Assembly: GCA_949361645.1 (NCBI GenBank)
Contig: OX442415.1
Span: 24,471,790 to 24,535,789, forward strand
Direction: 5' to 3'
DNA: 64,000 nt
From: Spongilla lacustris
Lineage: Eukaryota; Porifera; Demospongiae; Spongillida; Spongillidae
Shown: piece by piece, positions 48,037 through 61,097 of the stretch
Position numbering within the stretch: position 1 is the stretch's first letter
How the letters are laid out: the number at the start of each line of letters is the position of its first letter
The notes under the pieces: generated by a model
Seen by the model: the letters and a program-made list of their open reading frames with translations, nothing else
What the model was told of the DNA's origin: nothing
The model's database searches: none
Made by a program: the position numbers and the translations under genes

Positions 48037-48872
48037 TAATGTACATAGCATAATTGCGTAGAAACATGCTAAAACCAGGTAGATAGTAAATTACTTGCTT
48101 CCAGACTTTTCTGTAGTATTGAATCGATATACGGTATACCCGCTCAACGATCTGCCATAGTTAAATATTCCAAAGTACATGTAATACAATAGTTTGTATA
48201 TATAGAATATCCTGTGGGCTGGGACATTTATAACAATCACTCCACCTACCAATATTGGAAGGCGTTCAGCAATATCGTCGTGCGTACTGTAAGAAGAATA
48301 ACAGGTTTTGCGGGAGGGGGGGCGAACCCCAGCCCCCCCCCCCCCCCCCCCCCCCCCCGGATCCGCCACTGCACAAGTAGTGGCGCTGACAAGCACGATT
48401 ACAACGCAATTGAAGCGTATTTATCAAGCGGCTGTTACCCAGAGAAAATGAAAGGTAGACCAGACTTGATAAGAAAAGTAAAACAGGCATCCTGCATTTT
48501 AAGTATGCGGAGGTTAAGATGAAGGGAAAAGAAAAAAAGATATTGATGAAACAGAAATTCAGAATGAGGGATGGAAAGAAGATGAATTGAAAACAGAAGA
48601 AATTTCTTAAAGGACAGAAATTTTTTAAAATAATAATAAATAAATAAAAACCAAGAGGGATGATAATGAAGCAGAAACGTGGCAAGCACCTGGATGGAAC
48701 ACAGAATAACAGCAGTTTCGGCACATAAAGATGATGATAAATATGTTCAGTTTGTGGGTGAACTCACTCCTGCATGGAATTGGTATTGTCCTACAACATC
48801 TTCTTGGAGGAAACAGTAGTGCAAATAATTCCTACTATACTGCCAACTCCGAATTCTAACTTTGAAAGTGGA

Positions 48873-49270
48873 TGTAATAGAAGGTGATAAAAAACTGCTG
48901 TTCAGGGCAATAAGCTACAAGGTTACATTGTCTCAGATTTTTTCGTATGTCTGCATGTGGTATATATTTTAAAAATGATATGTATCAATCTGAGTTTGAA
49001 TCAAGGCGTCTAAACAGCATGAATGTTTCTGAGTACCTAATCATAACTCAAATGGAAATGTCTGGAATGTGGGGAACTGAAATTGAAGTAATTGCACTGG
49101 CAACTCTATTGAAGACTACAGTTGCCATTTATTACCAGCCTCCTGGTGCAAAGGTACCTCTCTGGCATCACTATTCTCCTTTGTGCTCTGATGCTGACAC
49201 CTATATGTATTTATTTGCACAATACTGGAAACCATTTAACTGTGTCAAGACTGTCGCAAGTGGTGTGTAA
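48873..49270 (+). pseudogene. OTU-like cysteine protease remnant
   Basis: VIEGDKKLLFRAISYKVTLSQ followed, one frame over, by YLIITQMEMSGMWGTEIEVI and ALATLLKTTVAIYYQPPGA. This is the OTU fold order: active-site strand, then MS-YL, then WGT--E--ALA-LL. The canonical GDGNC active-site motif reads GDKKL here, so the catalytic Cys is absent, and the expected C-terminal His also appears lost (YWKPFNCV). OTU enzymes remove ubiquitin. Such domains are often carried by mobile elements, which fits the surroundings. Confidence 0.6.
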
Positions 49271-49434
49271 TTTTCCTTTCATGCAATCAGTATGTACCAC
49301 ATCCTGTATTTTAGTGGTGCATTATTTATCTTATACCTGTTCAGCACTGCATTAATTATATTATATCAACTGTTTCCTAACTGATTTTAGTATTGTTATA
49401 ATGATACAAATATACAAATAATACACTGAAAAAA

Positions 49435-50635
49435 CTAATACATTGTGTGTATAAGAATTATACACCTGCAGTTAAAGGAGTTTAAAGCTACAAGTGTGCG
49501 GACCATAATTGCTCTCACGATGGACCTGGTCAAGGTGAGGTTTAGTTTGCTGTATAATTCAAAGACATGGCTGCTCTTAGATTTATGGGAGCCGATGGCA
49601 AGCCGGGTAGCTAGGCGGGAAAATGTGTCCTTAGCCTCCTTCCCCCAATTTCCATATGTCTCGACTGCCAGAGGGACACACACCCACCCTAGCTCACTGC
49701 ATTTGGGGTCGTTAGCCCTGTGCTTACGGGCTTCTGCTGATTGAAATGTGGAGCCTGATGTGGTGCATGCTTGATCCAGTGATGCGATAGAGAGGGGTGA
49801 TGTCACAGTGAAACCAAAAGCAGCAAATCTGCCAGCAATCCAATCATGACCAAAACATCAGCTGGGCGGGACTGAGACCTGTCAGGTGTCAAGGAGCTAC
49901 CAACTTCAACCAAGATGTGCCTGATGACAGTCGATTGAGACGTGTGACCACATCTCCACCCTTCTTACATGTAACAGCATGATGGCCCAGGGGATCTAAT
50001 GCTGTGTTAGGACAAAGAGGACAGGGAAACCCTCTGGTAATATCGACTCCCAACCACCACCTAATTCCTACACAGAGCTCATGGTGGTCAAGATGCAAAC
50101 CCTGCTCTACACTAGGCACCACCGAAAGCCAAGAGGATGCGTGTGGGGCTGATGCCGAGAGGAGGCAGGCCTTGTTAGCAGGGGATGAAGAATCTAAGAG
50201 AGCTCTAAACTGCTGTGTGTCAATTTTGAAAGCAGGACCCTTTGAGGTATGGGTGAGTCCACAGTAGAGCCAATGAGAATAGTGTCTTGGGTAGACACCT
50301 AACCATTGAAGATGTTCACAATAGATACTGGTTACCTATATCTGCAAAACCAGAAGAGCTAATAGAGGCAATGTTAGCTGCACAGGCATGCAGAGCCAAG
50401 GAACGCAGCCCCAAACCTCCATACCTCAGACCTAGCTGTGCCTGTTGCCAGGCGTGCTCTGTGAGGTCCAGAGCAGAACACGTGGCAAAACATTCCTTAA
50501 CTGCCATATCAAACATCTGTAAAGGGTCAGAGGACAAACTGGGGGGAGTGGACCAAGCAATGTGAGCCAGCCTACAAAAACTACTGCGCACACGAAGTAA
50601 GTTGAAAGCCACTTGGGGGTCAGTGATGGCAACAT
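49435..50635 (-). pseudogene. Non-LTR reverse-transcriptase element, 3' part, decayed
   Basis: Minus-strand blocks in order: LAHIAWSTPPSLSSDP and YGGLGLRSLALHA; GIRWWLGVDITRGFPCPLCP with LDPLGHHAVTCKKGGDVVTR; LGWVCVPLAVETYGNWGKEA with RLNLTLTR-like KLNLTLTRSIVRA. The same blocks occur at 61450-63380. These follow the RT palm in a family I know from invertebrates. The palm itself is missing and frames change between blocks, so it is a 5'-truncated dead copy. Confidence 0.65.
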
Positions 50636-50639
50636 CCTA

Positions 50640-52270
50640 AAGTCTGCATGAACAGCAATGTCAAGGCTTCAACCTGCTTGGAGGCAATGAATTCAGCACA
50701 GTGGATATATATGTGTTTGTAAGAGTAGCCATTCTACCTGGCCTTGGGTTCAGGTATAATTTACTCTACAGTACAGGATGCCTGCAGGTAACGAGTACTC
50801 TAGAGTCCATCTTACTGGAAGAGTCCATCCTAGGTATTCAGAAGCCAATTTTCAATCCCTAACCAAGCTAGTGATCGCGTAAATGTACACTATGGCAGTT
50901 ATTTGCTATTAGCCTTGGGTGGTTTGCAGCAAGTGCATCGCGAGAGTGGGTTTTGTATGGTATTTTGAATACCTTAATAAAGCTTTTACCTTGGATATCA
51001 ATCACATCCAATCCCAGTCCTAGCAAAGTTAACAGCACCCTCCTATCATCAGATGCTATAAGAAGAGGCAAATGAGTAACACACTTGTGTAAAAAAAAAA
51101 TCCAGGATAGTTAAGATACCGAAGATAGCTTCTGCTACAAGTACAAGTGACGATGAACTTCATACTATTTGTATGGTTATAAAAAATGGAGTCAACAGAA
51201 GGATAATGCAATACGGAAAAAAAATTGATAAGTATATCAGTGAAAGAAGACGAAACAGACTTTAGCCACTAATATGTGCATGGTGGAAAGAACGGGAAAT
51301 ACTTTATGGCTAATAATTATTTAGCCATTCCTGATTTAAGTCATTTAACCGCTCCTTCAGAAAGTGACTTACTGTTGCCAAATTATACATGCACGCTAGC
51401 AGATGGACACATGCACAAACATGTAACCATAGATACAATAACCAAGCTTCCGCCAAAACGCGAGGGTCGTAGATATGTAAGTATGTGGCATATGTGGCAA
51501 GCATGAGTGGTGTGCTTCGTCACGTTACCTGATTTTTGGCTGGGAGAGACAACTGGTCCATACTCCGGCAACGAAGGTGACTTTACAACACATGCACTTT
51601 ACAACACAACACATGCACTTGCACAATTTTGATAGTGCGCATGCGTATTGAAGTTACGCGATTTCAAAATTGCTCAGAGCAATTTAGAAATTGGGTGGCA
51701 ATCAGTTTTAAGATCGGAGGACAGTTTCGAAATCGGTACCCAAATTACCTAAATTTACAATTCGCGCGGAACATATACAAGCACATCCCATGAAGTCCTT
51801 TGAATAGATCCCGTCATGAATACTTAATTCTATCACTTCCAGCAGCCACTGGCTATACGTCTAAGCCGGGATGCTTATAAACAATAGACGGATGTATTTA
51901 ACTCCGAACAGCCTTTCAATTGTTGTGCTATTTCTGTACGGGGTGAGTTATGCATGTGTAAGAGGCCAAGATTGATAGCAGGTATACACGAGGTACAGAC
52001 TGACAAACATACAAAAATAAGGTGTATATATATATATATATATGTGTGATTACGGGTGTGCGTGTGACAATCTATTACAAAAGGTTCCATCAATACATTG
52101 TACTGCGCAAGCGCAGACTAATAAATCCTGCATTACACATGTGCTTATAGTAGCTAGATTGCAGGAACTATAGTTGACAATTGCATAGACCTTGTTACAT
52201 GTACACTTTGTACAGTTCAGTACATATGTCAGTACGGCACTCCATTATCAGAAACAGCTTCAGTTCTGTC
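50640..52270. other. No recognisable gene
   Basis: Short frames on both strands without motifs, a (TA)n stretch near 52027-52042 and a small direct repeat around 51578-51615 (CAACACATGCACTT). Nothing supportable. Confidence 0.35.
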
Positions 52271-52941
52271 CCGGTGTCATAGCGGATTTTGTCCCCCCCA
52301 ATTATTGTCCTCCCGGACAGAATCCGCTAGCGGATTATGTCCCCCCGGATAAAATCTGCTAGCTGATTCTGTCCCCCCGGACAGAATCCGCTAGCGGATT
52401 CTGTCCGGGGGGACACATTCTGCTAGCGGATTTTGTCCCATGCGCCTCCGCAGAATATGTCCCCCTTTGTGTTTATTAGCGCAGCTTCGTGTGCATGGTC
52501 CGATCGCGACCGATACACATGCATGTACATGTACATGTACATCCCAGGCTCTGTCTAATATAATTTGGTCCTAAAGTCTAGCTGTCACGGGCCGACTCAG
52601 TGCACGGCCATGCAATATCCTGAAATGGTCCTATAGCCGACAGAAATATAGGCTTTGACGGTCTTATAGAACCATTTCAAGCTGTGTAAAGGAAATTTCA
52701 CTACCATTGATCTCCACTATAATACATGTCCTATATATAAGACAAGTGTGGCTGCCGTACCCGGCCGTCTTCATGATTATTACTGGAAGCTAGCAGCGGC
52801 AGAATGCACCACGTATAACTTAGAAGGGCAGAGGGCTAAGAAGTCTGGCGGGGAGATCGATTGATAGGACTGCGGGACTGGGTGGGGGAAGAATACCTTA
52901 TGAATGGTCATGACACTTCTGTAGGACATACGAAAAGGAAT

Positions 52942-52978
<37 letters not shown>

Positions 52979-53332
52979 ATGTATGTTTCGGGCCCGATGC
53001 AAAAAGCGGGCGGGACTGTTAGCTTATAGGACCTGATTCGTATACCAAGGATTGTGGGGGTGGGGGTCCTTCCGATATCTACTCCCAGGCAGCCCTGGCT
53101 ATACATATTAGGGAAAGGCGGAGTATCAATCACCTACTGCTGACACCTACAGTGTACAGGAAAGGCTATACGTATTAGAGTATCGATCACCACTGAAGGG
53201 GGGGGGGGACAATTTCTGCGGAAGGGGGACAATATACGCTAGCGGATTACGTCCGTGGGGGACAATTTCCGCTAGCAGATTATACCCGGGGGGACAAAAT
53301 CTGCGGGGGGACAGAATCTGCTCCGACACCGG
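52271..53332. mobile_element. Palindrome-array element E1 (word CCGCTAGCGG)
   Basis: Ends CCGGTGTCATAGCGGAT and ATCTGCTCCGACACCGG are inverted. Both sub-terminal regions are arrays of two alternating palindromes: AATCCGCTAGCGGATT and TGTCCCCCCGGACA. The centre contains a poly-G run of over 40 (52940-52977). No coding frame recognised. Confidence 0.7.
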
Positions 53333-54436
53333 CACTGCCGGTGTCATAGGGTATACGGTCCGGCCCAATTTTCGGTCCGGCGGACCGTATTCCCTTAGGG
53401 AATAAGGTCCCCCCCGGACCCAACTCCCTAGGGAATACGGTCCCCCGGACCGAGTTCCCTGGTTATACAAAACCAATTAACCGGACTCAATTCCCTAGGG
53501 AATTGAGTCCCCCCCCGGACCGTATTCCCTGGTTTTAAATACATGCATGTATATATGTATATTCCATCCCTTGCATTCACGTAAGGGCTGGCACATTTGG
53601 TTCGAAAAGCAAATACCAACGATCGCAGGTCGTCAACAATATAAGCAGCTTCTGTAACAATTAACTGTTTTCTTCAGTCTGTAACAATGAACTGTTTTCT
53701 TCGATCGGTCTGGGATGCTTATTCCAAAACTAATTTGTTATACAAATGTATATTTACATGTATATTTATATTAAGTTGTTACTATTTATATATGTTCCCA
53801 TTATGATTTGGTCGCATACAGGTCGTCAACTATGCATGCAGCTTCTGTAACAATTAACACTGTTTAATATCATCAAATTGTGTGAACACCAAGTGCAGAA
53901 AAAGTAGAATAAATTTAATAAAAGATGAAAAGAAATAAACACATATATCATAATAGTCAACTGAACATAAGAGAGATGAGGGTACTGGATAAATCTCAAT
54001 TTCGTACCTGTAAAAAAGAAAACAAAACTAGTACACTTCAGCCATTATTGTTTAGAGAATGGATGCATAAGTGTTTTTCAATCATGTGCATAATAAAAAG
54101 TGAATTTCACAGACAAATAACGCTGCTCATGTGCCCAGATATTTTCTGCAGAGGGGGAGGTAGGAAAAAGAAGTTGGATGAGAAGAGAAGTGAGAAGAGG
54201 TAAAGGGACACATATAGCTTTAAGCCGCATGTGGGCCCCCAATATTGGTCCTTAATTAGTAGTTAACTCGACCTGGCACACTCTTTAAGTGTGACTGAAT
54301 GCTTCCTCTATACACCTGTGTCTGGAGAAAAAGAAATGGGATGAGAGAGGAATGAATGGGGGATAATAGTCAAGAGACATGCTGATATTGAGTGTAATCA
54401 ATTTCGTACCTAATTAAATCAGCCAAAATGTGGACA

Positions 54437-54635
54437 GATAAATAAACTTGGCGGCATCAATTAATATTGCTTGTGTCTCAGGTGTCTTTTTAGTCTTGAG
54501 TGTCACTGTGTATTAGACACATGGCATTAGCAAGATATAAACTTGGCGGCATCAATTAATATTGCTTGTGTCTCCGGTGTCTTTTTAGTCTTGAGTGTCA
54601 CTGCGTATTAGACACATGGCATTAGCAAGATAGCC
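54437..54635. repeat. Two-copy ~100-bp tandem duplication
   Basis: AAACTTGGCGGCATCAATTA through GGCATTAGCAAGATA occurs twice back to back with two differences. Inside element E2. Confidence 0.9.
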
Positions 54636-54849
54636 ACTTTTTGCTGTATATGCATGATTAAAGCCATGCTTAAGGATTACAATAGAACTGAATAACTAAC
54701 TGTTTTAGTGGTGTTGTATGGGCTGGATGTCATTGTATAGGTTTGATCGAAAATTTACATATCTTGTAGGGACAGCGTCGCTTTGTAATATCCTCACATG
54801 TCTTTAAGCCGTCTGGCTTATCTTTGTGTGCATGTAAAAAGACTTGCCT

Positions 54850-55145
54850 AGATATATGTCATCTGAGGGTAAGTGCAAACAAACATGACACACTGACCTT
54901 AAATAGATTGATTCCCTCCAGTGGAAATACACAGATGACAATCCTTGTCTTACAGGTGCATATACATACAGATGTATGTCATCTGAGGGTGCGTGCAAAC
55001 GCACTGACCTTAAATTTCCTACCTATGAGAACACATGATCTCCAATCACCTTGGAGAGGTGGGCATCTACACCCTATAAGAATGCAATACATATACATCA
55101 TCTGAGAGTAAGTGTTAACACACATGACACATTAACCTTAAATTA
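54850..55145. repeat. Three-copy ~120-bp direct repeat
   Basis: ATGTCATCTGAGGGTAAGTG followed by CAAAC...CACTGACCTTAAAT recurs at about 54857, 54977 and 55098 with decay. Inside element E2. Confidence 0.75.
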
Positions 55146-56379
55146 ACACACTGATTCTCTCCAATAGAAACACATTGTCACAGTCTTCCTACGAGAGTTG
55201 TGCATCAATAAGAATGCACCTTTGAAACACACTGAAAGAACAGTTTTCCAACCTCCCCCTATTACTAGTACCCATATTAGAGCCCACTAGTAACTTAGAC
55301 TGCTAGAAATACAGCAATGGGGAGTTATCGCCAAATCTAAGTGACCAACACACTCGTATTCATCGTAGTCTGTTCATTGCATGAATTGATTGTGAAGTTA
55401 GGAAGGAGCGTTATTATAGGAATGGACCAAACTAACTAGATCTCTACCGGTGGTATAGAACTAGAATTCACTGCAAATAGCAATATATTCTTACCTAAAC
55501 CTGTGATATACTGCTACGGCGAATCGTCGATATCAATCCTCACGCCTCGCCAGTATAGCAATATCAACTTACTCGCTTCTCTTCCCATGCATGGACTATG
55601 TATAGAATTGCTCAATAACTCTTATGCCCGTACCATAGTAAGGCTTCTATGCCACTTATAGTATAAAGTACACGAATAACAAGCCTTAATTATCACCTTG
55701 CACCAACACAGTTTATCCCGCCCATGATTCAGGAATATAATAGGCCTATACAGGGGACAGTAGAAGGAAAGATTGGAGTTCAGTGATCCACTCCAACAGT
55801 ATGACTGTCAGTTCAGTTGCATCAATATCCTACCTGACAGGGGAGAGTAACTGAACTGGTATTAGGACGTGCAAGCGATGTTGGCTAATTATATAATCTA
55901 GTGTACGGCTACAAAATGAAGAATGAAATCCCACTTATGCCAACAATGTATATGTGCTATGAAAGTTTGCGACATGAACCATCGTAATTGCTGGCTTGCA
56001 CTCATGTACTGATACACATATAAAAATATGTTACGCTCATAGACAAACTGCATAAAAGATGTGAGACACAAGATGATTATCAGTGTATGAATTGTATTAA
56101 GCATAGCATTTGTCAAACATTACATGTCTACAGACCTTATATATTTAACTTGCTAAATGTAGGTCTGTATAATATTTGAGAATTGCGATAATATCCGAAA
56201 TCCCTTATTTACTAAATTGGTGCCTACATCACCAATTTAAAACCACGTGCATGCGCGTCACGTAAGACTGAGAACAAGAAGGCCGTGGAATGGTAGGTTA
56301 TGTTATGAACATCTGAGACTGAGCTAGCACTCATTGTTCTACTTAAAATGTAGCACTGAATTGTTTTCTTTTCCAGTGC

Positions 56380-56655
56380 ATGTGTCAGTATAGTAAGAAA
56401 TTACATTGTACTCCATGCAGGAATAGAAAAGATGTGCATGAAGGACCGCTGAAGTGGGTACAGTCGTATCGAAAGGACAGGACGTACCCTGCAATATGCA
56501 TTATGCGCCGCTACACAGAGTCAGAGAAGTGGCTGATACGAAAGCGTTCGACAGACTTCTCGCTAAGCCATGACGATGTTCTGCTGTATGTGGCAGGGAA
56601 GAACGAAGATGCAATAGCGGTGGTTTTAACAGAAGATAGAACAAATGCGTTTTAG
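56380..56655 (+). CDS. Unrecognised exon inside element E2
   Basis: A TTTTCCAG acceptor at about 56376 opens a 91-residue frame (MCQYSKKLHCTPCRNRKD ... WLIRKRSTDFSLSHDDVLLY) to a stop at 56655. It has a CxxC (CTPC), many basic residues and balanced codon use, so it looks like real terminal coding sequence. I do not recognise the family. Being inside the inverted-repeat element, it could be element-encoded cargo or the last exon of a gene that the element captured. Confidence 0.35.
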   Translation: MCQYSKKLHCTPCRNRKDVHEGPLKWVQSYRKDRTYPAICIMRRYTESEKWLIRKRSTDFSLSHDDVLLYVAGKNEDAIAVVLTEDRTNAF

Positions 56656-58219
56656 TAGTATCACGCGTCCAAAAGAGACCGCACCGAAGACAAATCGAGG
56701 CACTATACTATACTAGTCGCACATTCATCTGGACATACGTCGTCAGTAAGCAAAACAATGTATAGAACATGCCAGTAGTTGTTATCACTTTTCATTTCTT
56801 ATCATTACGTTTATATTATTGTTTTTGGGTTCTCCAAAGCTACACATATAAAGATTTAGTACCCAGTTTTAGACAACCAATTCCAGAAGTGAAGCCAGTG
56901 GAACCCCTGCCAGAGAGGTAAGCGCATCTATGAAAATCATACCAGAAAAATACTAAAATTGTGGAAGGCATGCAGGGAAAATTCCACCCTACATGTATGT
57001 CAACAAGTAAGCCAATATTGTGTGGATACTAACATTCTTGTCAATTTTGATTTAGTGACACGAAGATTACATTGAAGTATATTGTTTTGTTTTCCTACAA
57101 AGAATGCATATACAACAAAATATTCCATATGAACTTTTTATTATCCTGAAGGAATTTTTAAGAACAATTTGTCAGTATACAACGAGTCAAAATCATTCTT
57201 TAGAACACTCTTCATGCCAAGAACAGAAGAAAGGAGCACAGCCGCCTCCAATTAAACATCTGATGTCGTGAAAGAACTTCTGTCTTGTTTCAAGTGTCTT
57301 CTTGTGTTTAAATTAATTTCATTATATAAATTCTGTCTTGTGTTTAAATTATAACTTAGCTATTCACTATAATATATACATTAAACATCTGATGCCGTGA
57401 AAGAACTTCTGTCTTGGTTTTAAATTGCTTTCATTATATAACTTCCAAATTATCAATTGTAGAACTTCTGTTCTGTGTTAAAATGCATGGTTTTCATTAT
57501 AAATTTGTCTGCCTTAATGATTTCGGTGAGAATCGTTTTCTCTTTTTAATTATAAATACCAGTGGTTGTCAAACGCTAACGGTTGCGATTTCGGTGAGGA
57601 TCGACCTCTCATTTCAATTATACGCACTATGATTACCAGTGGTTGTCAAAATCAAATCTCCTTTCTGTCAGGGAATTGAGTCCGCCTCCTCCCCCGGACT
57701 GTATTCCCTGGATGTACAATATTTTACACGGACCGTATTCCCTAGGGAGTTGGGTCCGGGGGGGACCGTATTCCCTAAGGGAATACGGTCCGCCGGACCG
57801 AAAATTGGGCCGGACCGTATACCCTATGACACCGGCAGTTTGAGTAGAAATTATTCATGTCTACTGAGTTACCTGTGCATGTAATTTCAGATTGAATGCC
57901 CTTACATGTGTAACAATATCCGTATATTTCGGAAAACAGTTCATGCACAAAAGCTGAGAATGATCAATTTGGTATTCATATGAGGTAGGAACCATACCGT
58001 GCGATGCAAGCACGTGATGGTTAGTTACATGGTGGCGCGGCATGAGACTTGGGAATATTACATGTATCTATATATATAATAATATTATAATTATAATTAT
58101 TATTATTATACCACCCCGTGCGGGCAAGTTTAATTGTTAATTTAAGGATCGAGCACTCGCGATCGTTATTTAAAAAAAAAAAATCAATGGGTCGGCAAGA
58201 GGGTGGGGCCATGGAATGT

Positions 58220-58373
58220 TACCTTGTTGGGGACACACACACTCCTGGAGGTGGACACCTGTTCCTAGGGTGCAGTGGGGAGGGGGGGTGGGGGGACACT
58301 CCTTCCTAGGAAAATGTGTCAGACGGACAATGTTTCCGAGGAATAATTGTCCGGCCGGACAATTAATATTATT

Positions 58374-58408
<35 letters not shown>

Positions 58409-58435
58409 GTGTTCCTATTACATCGGTTCAAGTGC
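58220..58435. mobile_element. Palindrome-array locus E4 (word TTCCTAGGAA)
   Basis: TTCCTAGGAA-type words alternate with TTGTCCGGCCGGACAA and end in a poly-G run of about 31. The architecture is the same as E1-E3, but the words are different and element ends are unclear. Confidence 0.5.
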
Positions 58436-58697
58436 GGACACTACCAAAGCGGATGGGATCTATAGATCGATCCGGTTTGAGATATATCTAGTGTTGATGC
58501 GGCTTTATTACTGATCAGGGACCCGGAACAGGGATACCTGTCACAGTAAAACCAACCTTTCTGATGTACACCTTCCAGTTGACAAAGTCGAAGTGTTTGT
58601 ATTGAATAAAATTGCAAAAAAATGAACAGGTACAGCCTCCAATTGACCAAGACGAAGTGTTGCATTGAATAAAAATGCAAAAGATATCATACAAACA

Positions 58698-58769
58698 GGT
58701 TCGTTCGGGGTTTGAACCCGAGACCTTCTGCGTGTAAAGCAGACGTGATAACCACTACACCAACGAACC
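58698..58769 (-). tRNA. tRNA-Val(UAC)
   Basis: The minus strand folds as a 72-nt cloverleaf. Acceptor stem GGTTCGT pairs with ACGAACC; the D arm is GTGTAGTGGTTATCAC; the anticodon arm TCTGC-TTTACAC-GCAGA presents TAC (Val); the T arm is CGGGTTCAAACCCCG. D-arm and T-arm sequences also supply the internal A and B promoter boxes. There is no intron and CCA is not encoded. It resembles eukaryotic nuclear tRNA-Val. Confidence 0.92.
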
Positions 58770-60530
58770 ATTCGCACAGTAAATTGCTCTCATTGACCTC
58801 CATGAATTTTGAAAAGGAAAACCTCCGGGGTGTGTATCCTATGGAGAGGAACTGCTTTGAATTCTTCTCCACCAGAAGGAAGTGTAAGGGTTAAAAAAAA
58901 GCCTGCCTTTGAGATAAAAAAAAGTCCCACAATTCCCGGTCCTTTGAAATTTTCTGCACTCTTTCTCCTTACCAGCATTTGGGCCACCTTAAAGACATTG
59001 CTATATGTTTTGTTTTGCCGTGTAAGTCTTGGTTCATTATAAGATAACTGGCTTTTATTGCATATACATTTTAACAGGCACTTAGTGCAAGGAATAGTCC
59101 TGCATTAGGGTCCTTCGCCAGGCGACTTGCATGTACAAAATGCAACAGTTAATTGGTCTTCTCACATGTCCTCTATACTACTTTTTACTGTACTGCATGA
59201 AGTAGTTACATGCATAATTATGCATGTATGCTTTACAGTCCTTTATTTAGTGGCATCAGTGTCGCTAAAATGGGATTATGATGCACCCCCTCTGTCAAAA
59301 TCACTATAATGGCTCTTTGCATATATTGAATGCTTACAGCAGATGCAGAAACGGTCAGGAATGTATTTTTAGCCTTCTGCTGTGCTTGGGCAGTTGCTGG
59401 ATGTGGTATAATCCATTCCTATAATTATATGTACATATTCGTATACAGTATACCGGTATACATTGTATGCTACCGTGGTATATATATATAGTACTTGTGC
59501 AATGGATTTAAATTTTTTATGATGATTTAGTGCCACATGTAGTATTGCCCAAGGCAAGCAATGGCATATGAATGCAGGAACATAGCCTAATACAAGAATG
59601 GGCACAAAGCGTAGACAAGTTCACACTAGCTGGATTTGTATTTCAAAATATAGTTTATGAGTGTGCCTTATCTTGGTATACACATAATAAGTGTAGATGT
59701 TGTTTGTAAAGAAATATACTATACTATACCGTACGCCCACGCATATGTGGATAGGAAAGTCAGTTGGTTAACAATATAACGTGCAGCGCATACGAATATT
59801 ACTGAAGGCTTCCGCGTGCTAGACTATATGGACCAAACAATGATTCAGAGATCATGGGTGCACACAGCTAATGTATCTGTTATACTCCTTATGGCGGTGT
59901 GCAATCACTGCAATGTAATCAGTTCATTTATATCAAATAAATATCAGAGAAAGTACTTGATGTTTCGTGCCGCCGGGGATATACCTCATGTCATTCTTTG
60001 TCGCTCTGTGTATATATTTTATAGGACCCTATTGCCTGCAAGGTGACCTAGCGCTATGACAACGCTTAGCTACAATTTCCACGCTCGTCTTGTTCATTAC
60101 ACTATTATTTACAGAGTTAGTTATACGTCATTGTAAAGTTACGACTTACAAGCATTATATGCATACATGCATGGACAATGCATGGGATACATGCAGTAAT
60201 TTTTTGTGGCGGTGATCCATGCAGTCATATCAGATCCTGCGATTAATGATAAGTTTTCCGCATTCTGAATCATTGTCATAATCTATACAGCATATGACAA
60301 AATGATGAATCATTGAATGCAGAGCGCAACAAAGTAACATATAATCCTTCGAGCTCTCTAGCCCGTACGCGCGGCAATTTAAATACATTAGGTATAGCAC
60401 CTGTACAATCAAACGCGCTGCCTACTCATTTGTACCAGCAATATATGTGCACTATTGGTTCAATGTAAGGTGACCCAGGTGTCCTAATACTTTCGGCCAT
60501 GACATTCTAACAATAATAATAATAATAACA
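58770..60530. other. No recognisable gene
   Basis: AT-rich spacer with short unsupported frames on both strands and an (AAT)n run just before the reverse-transcriptase fragment. Nothing supportable. Confidence 0.35.
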
Positions 60531-60652
60531 ATGGCTCCCTATGGGAGTGTTAAGTTCTGAACTTGGAGTTCAACAAGGTGATCCCTTGGGTCCACTGTTG
60601 TTCTCCTTGGTCCTACACATGTTCATCCGCACGACCATTGAGGATACGGAAT

Positions 60653-61097
60653 TAGCTTCGTCCCAGGGCCCAATTTTTATATTATAGTAAGGTTGATCCA
60701 GAGACCGAAGTTTTCCAAGTGTGTAGGGTAGTTCCAATGAGTGCACACCATGAGAGTATAAGTAGGTTTTGAGCATTGTGGCTTCGGCTAAAGATGGCAA
60801 GTAGCGTGAGGTGGCCAGACTACACGTACCAATCGTAGAGGTAAGAATTTGGTCCAAGGAGCAAGGGATAGTAAGACAACGTACGAAATTCTACATACAT
60901 GACGGTCTGGGACGAGGAAGAGTTTACGCTGAAAACGAGATGGTGTACGGAAAGGTGTACAAACAAAAATTACAAAAGTATACGATTACCACTTTTCTTG
61001 GTAATGGCTAGCGCATGCGCGCTTAGTACCCTGGCAGTGTCTTCCAGGCCCTATTTTCCCCTACTATAATATAAAATTGGGCCTGGGGACGAGGCTA
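60653..61097. mobile_element. MULE-like MITE inside the RT gene
   Basis: Termini TAGCTTCGTCCCAGGGCCCA and TGGGCCTGGGGACGAGGCTA are inverted; flanked by ATACGGAAT on both sides (60644-60652, 61098-61106), a 9-bp target duplication inside the RT reading frame. Same family as 43049-43476, sharing GCGCATGCGC and the CCTGGCAGTGT block. Confidence 0.88.

Larger units (their letters stand above)
45899..48371. mobile_element. Composite element bounded by CAGKGGCGGATCC ends
   Basis: CAGGGGCGGATCC at 45899 and GGATCCGCCACTG ending at 48371 are inverted with one mismatch, and both adjoin long poly-G/C runs. Such GGCGGATCC ends are frequent at DNA-transposon tips. The inside is filled by later nested insertions. 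No transposase frame is visible. Confidence 0.45.
53334..57839. mobile_element. Palindrome-array element E2 (word TTCCCTAGGGAA), 4.5 kb
   Basis: ACTGCCGGTGTCATAGGGTA at 53334 is mirrored at 57839 by inverted repeats that match almost exactly for about 125 bp. The arrays continue further in with palindromes ATTCCCTAGGGAAT and GGTCCCCCCGGACC. The element abuts E1 head to head. Its 4-kb interior holds tandem repeats and one protein-like exon (56380-56655) but no transposase that I recognise. Confidence 0.75.
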
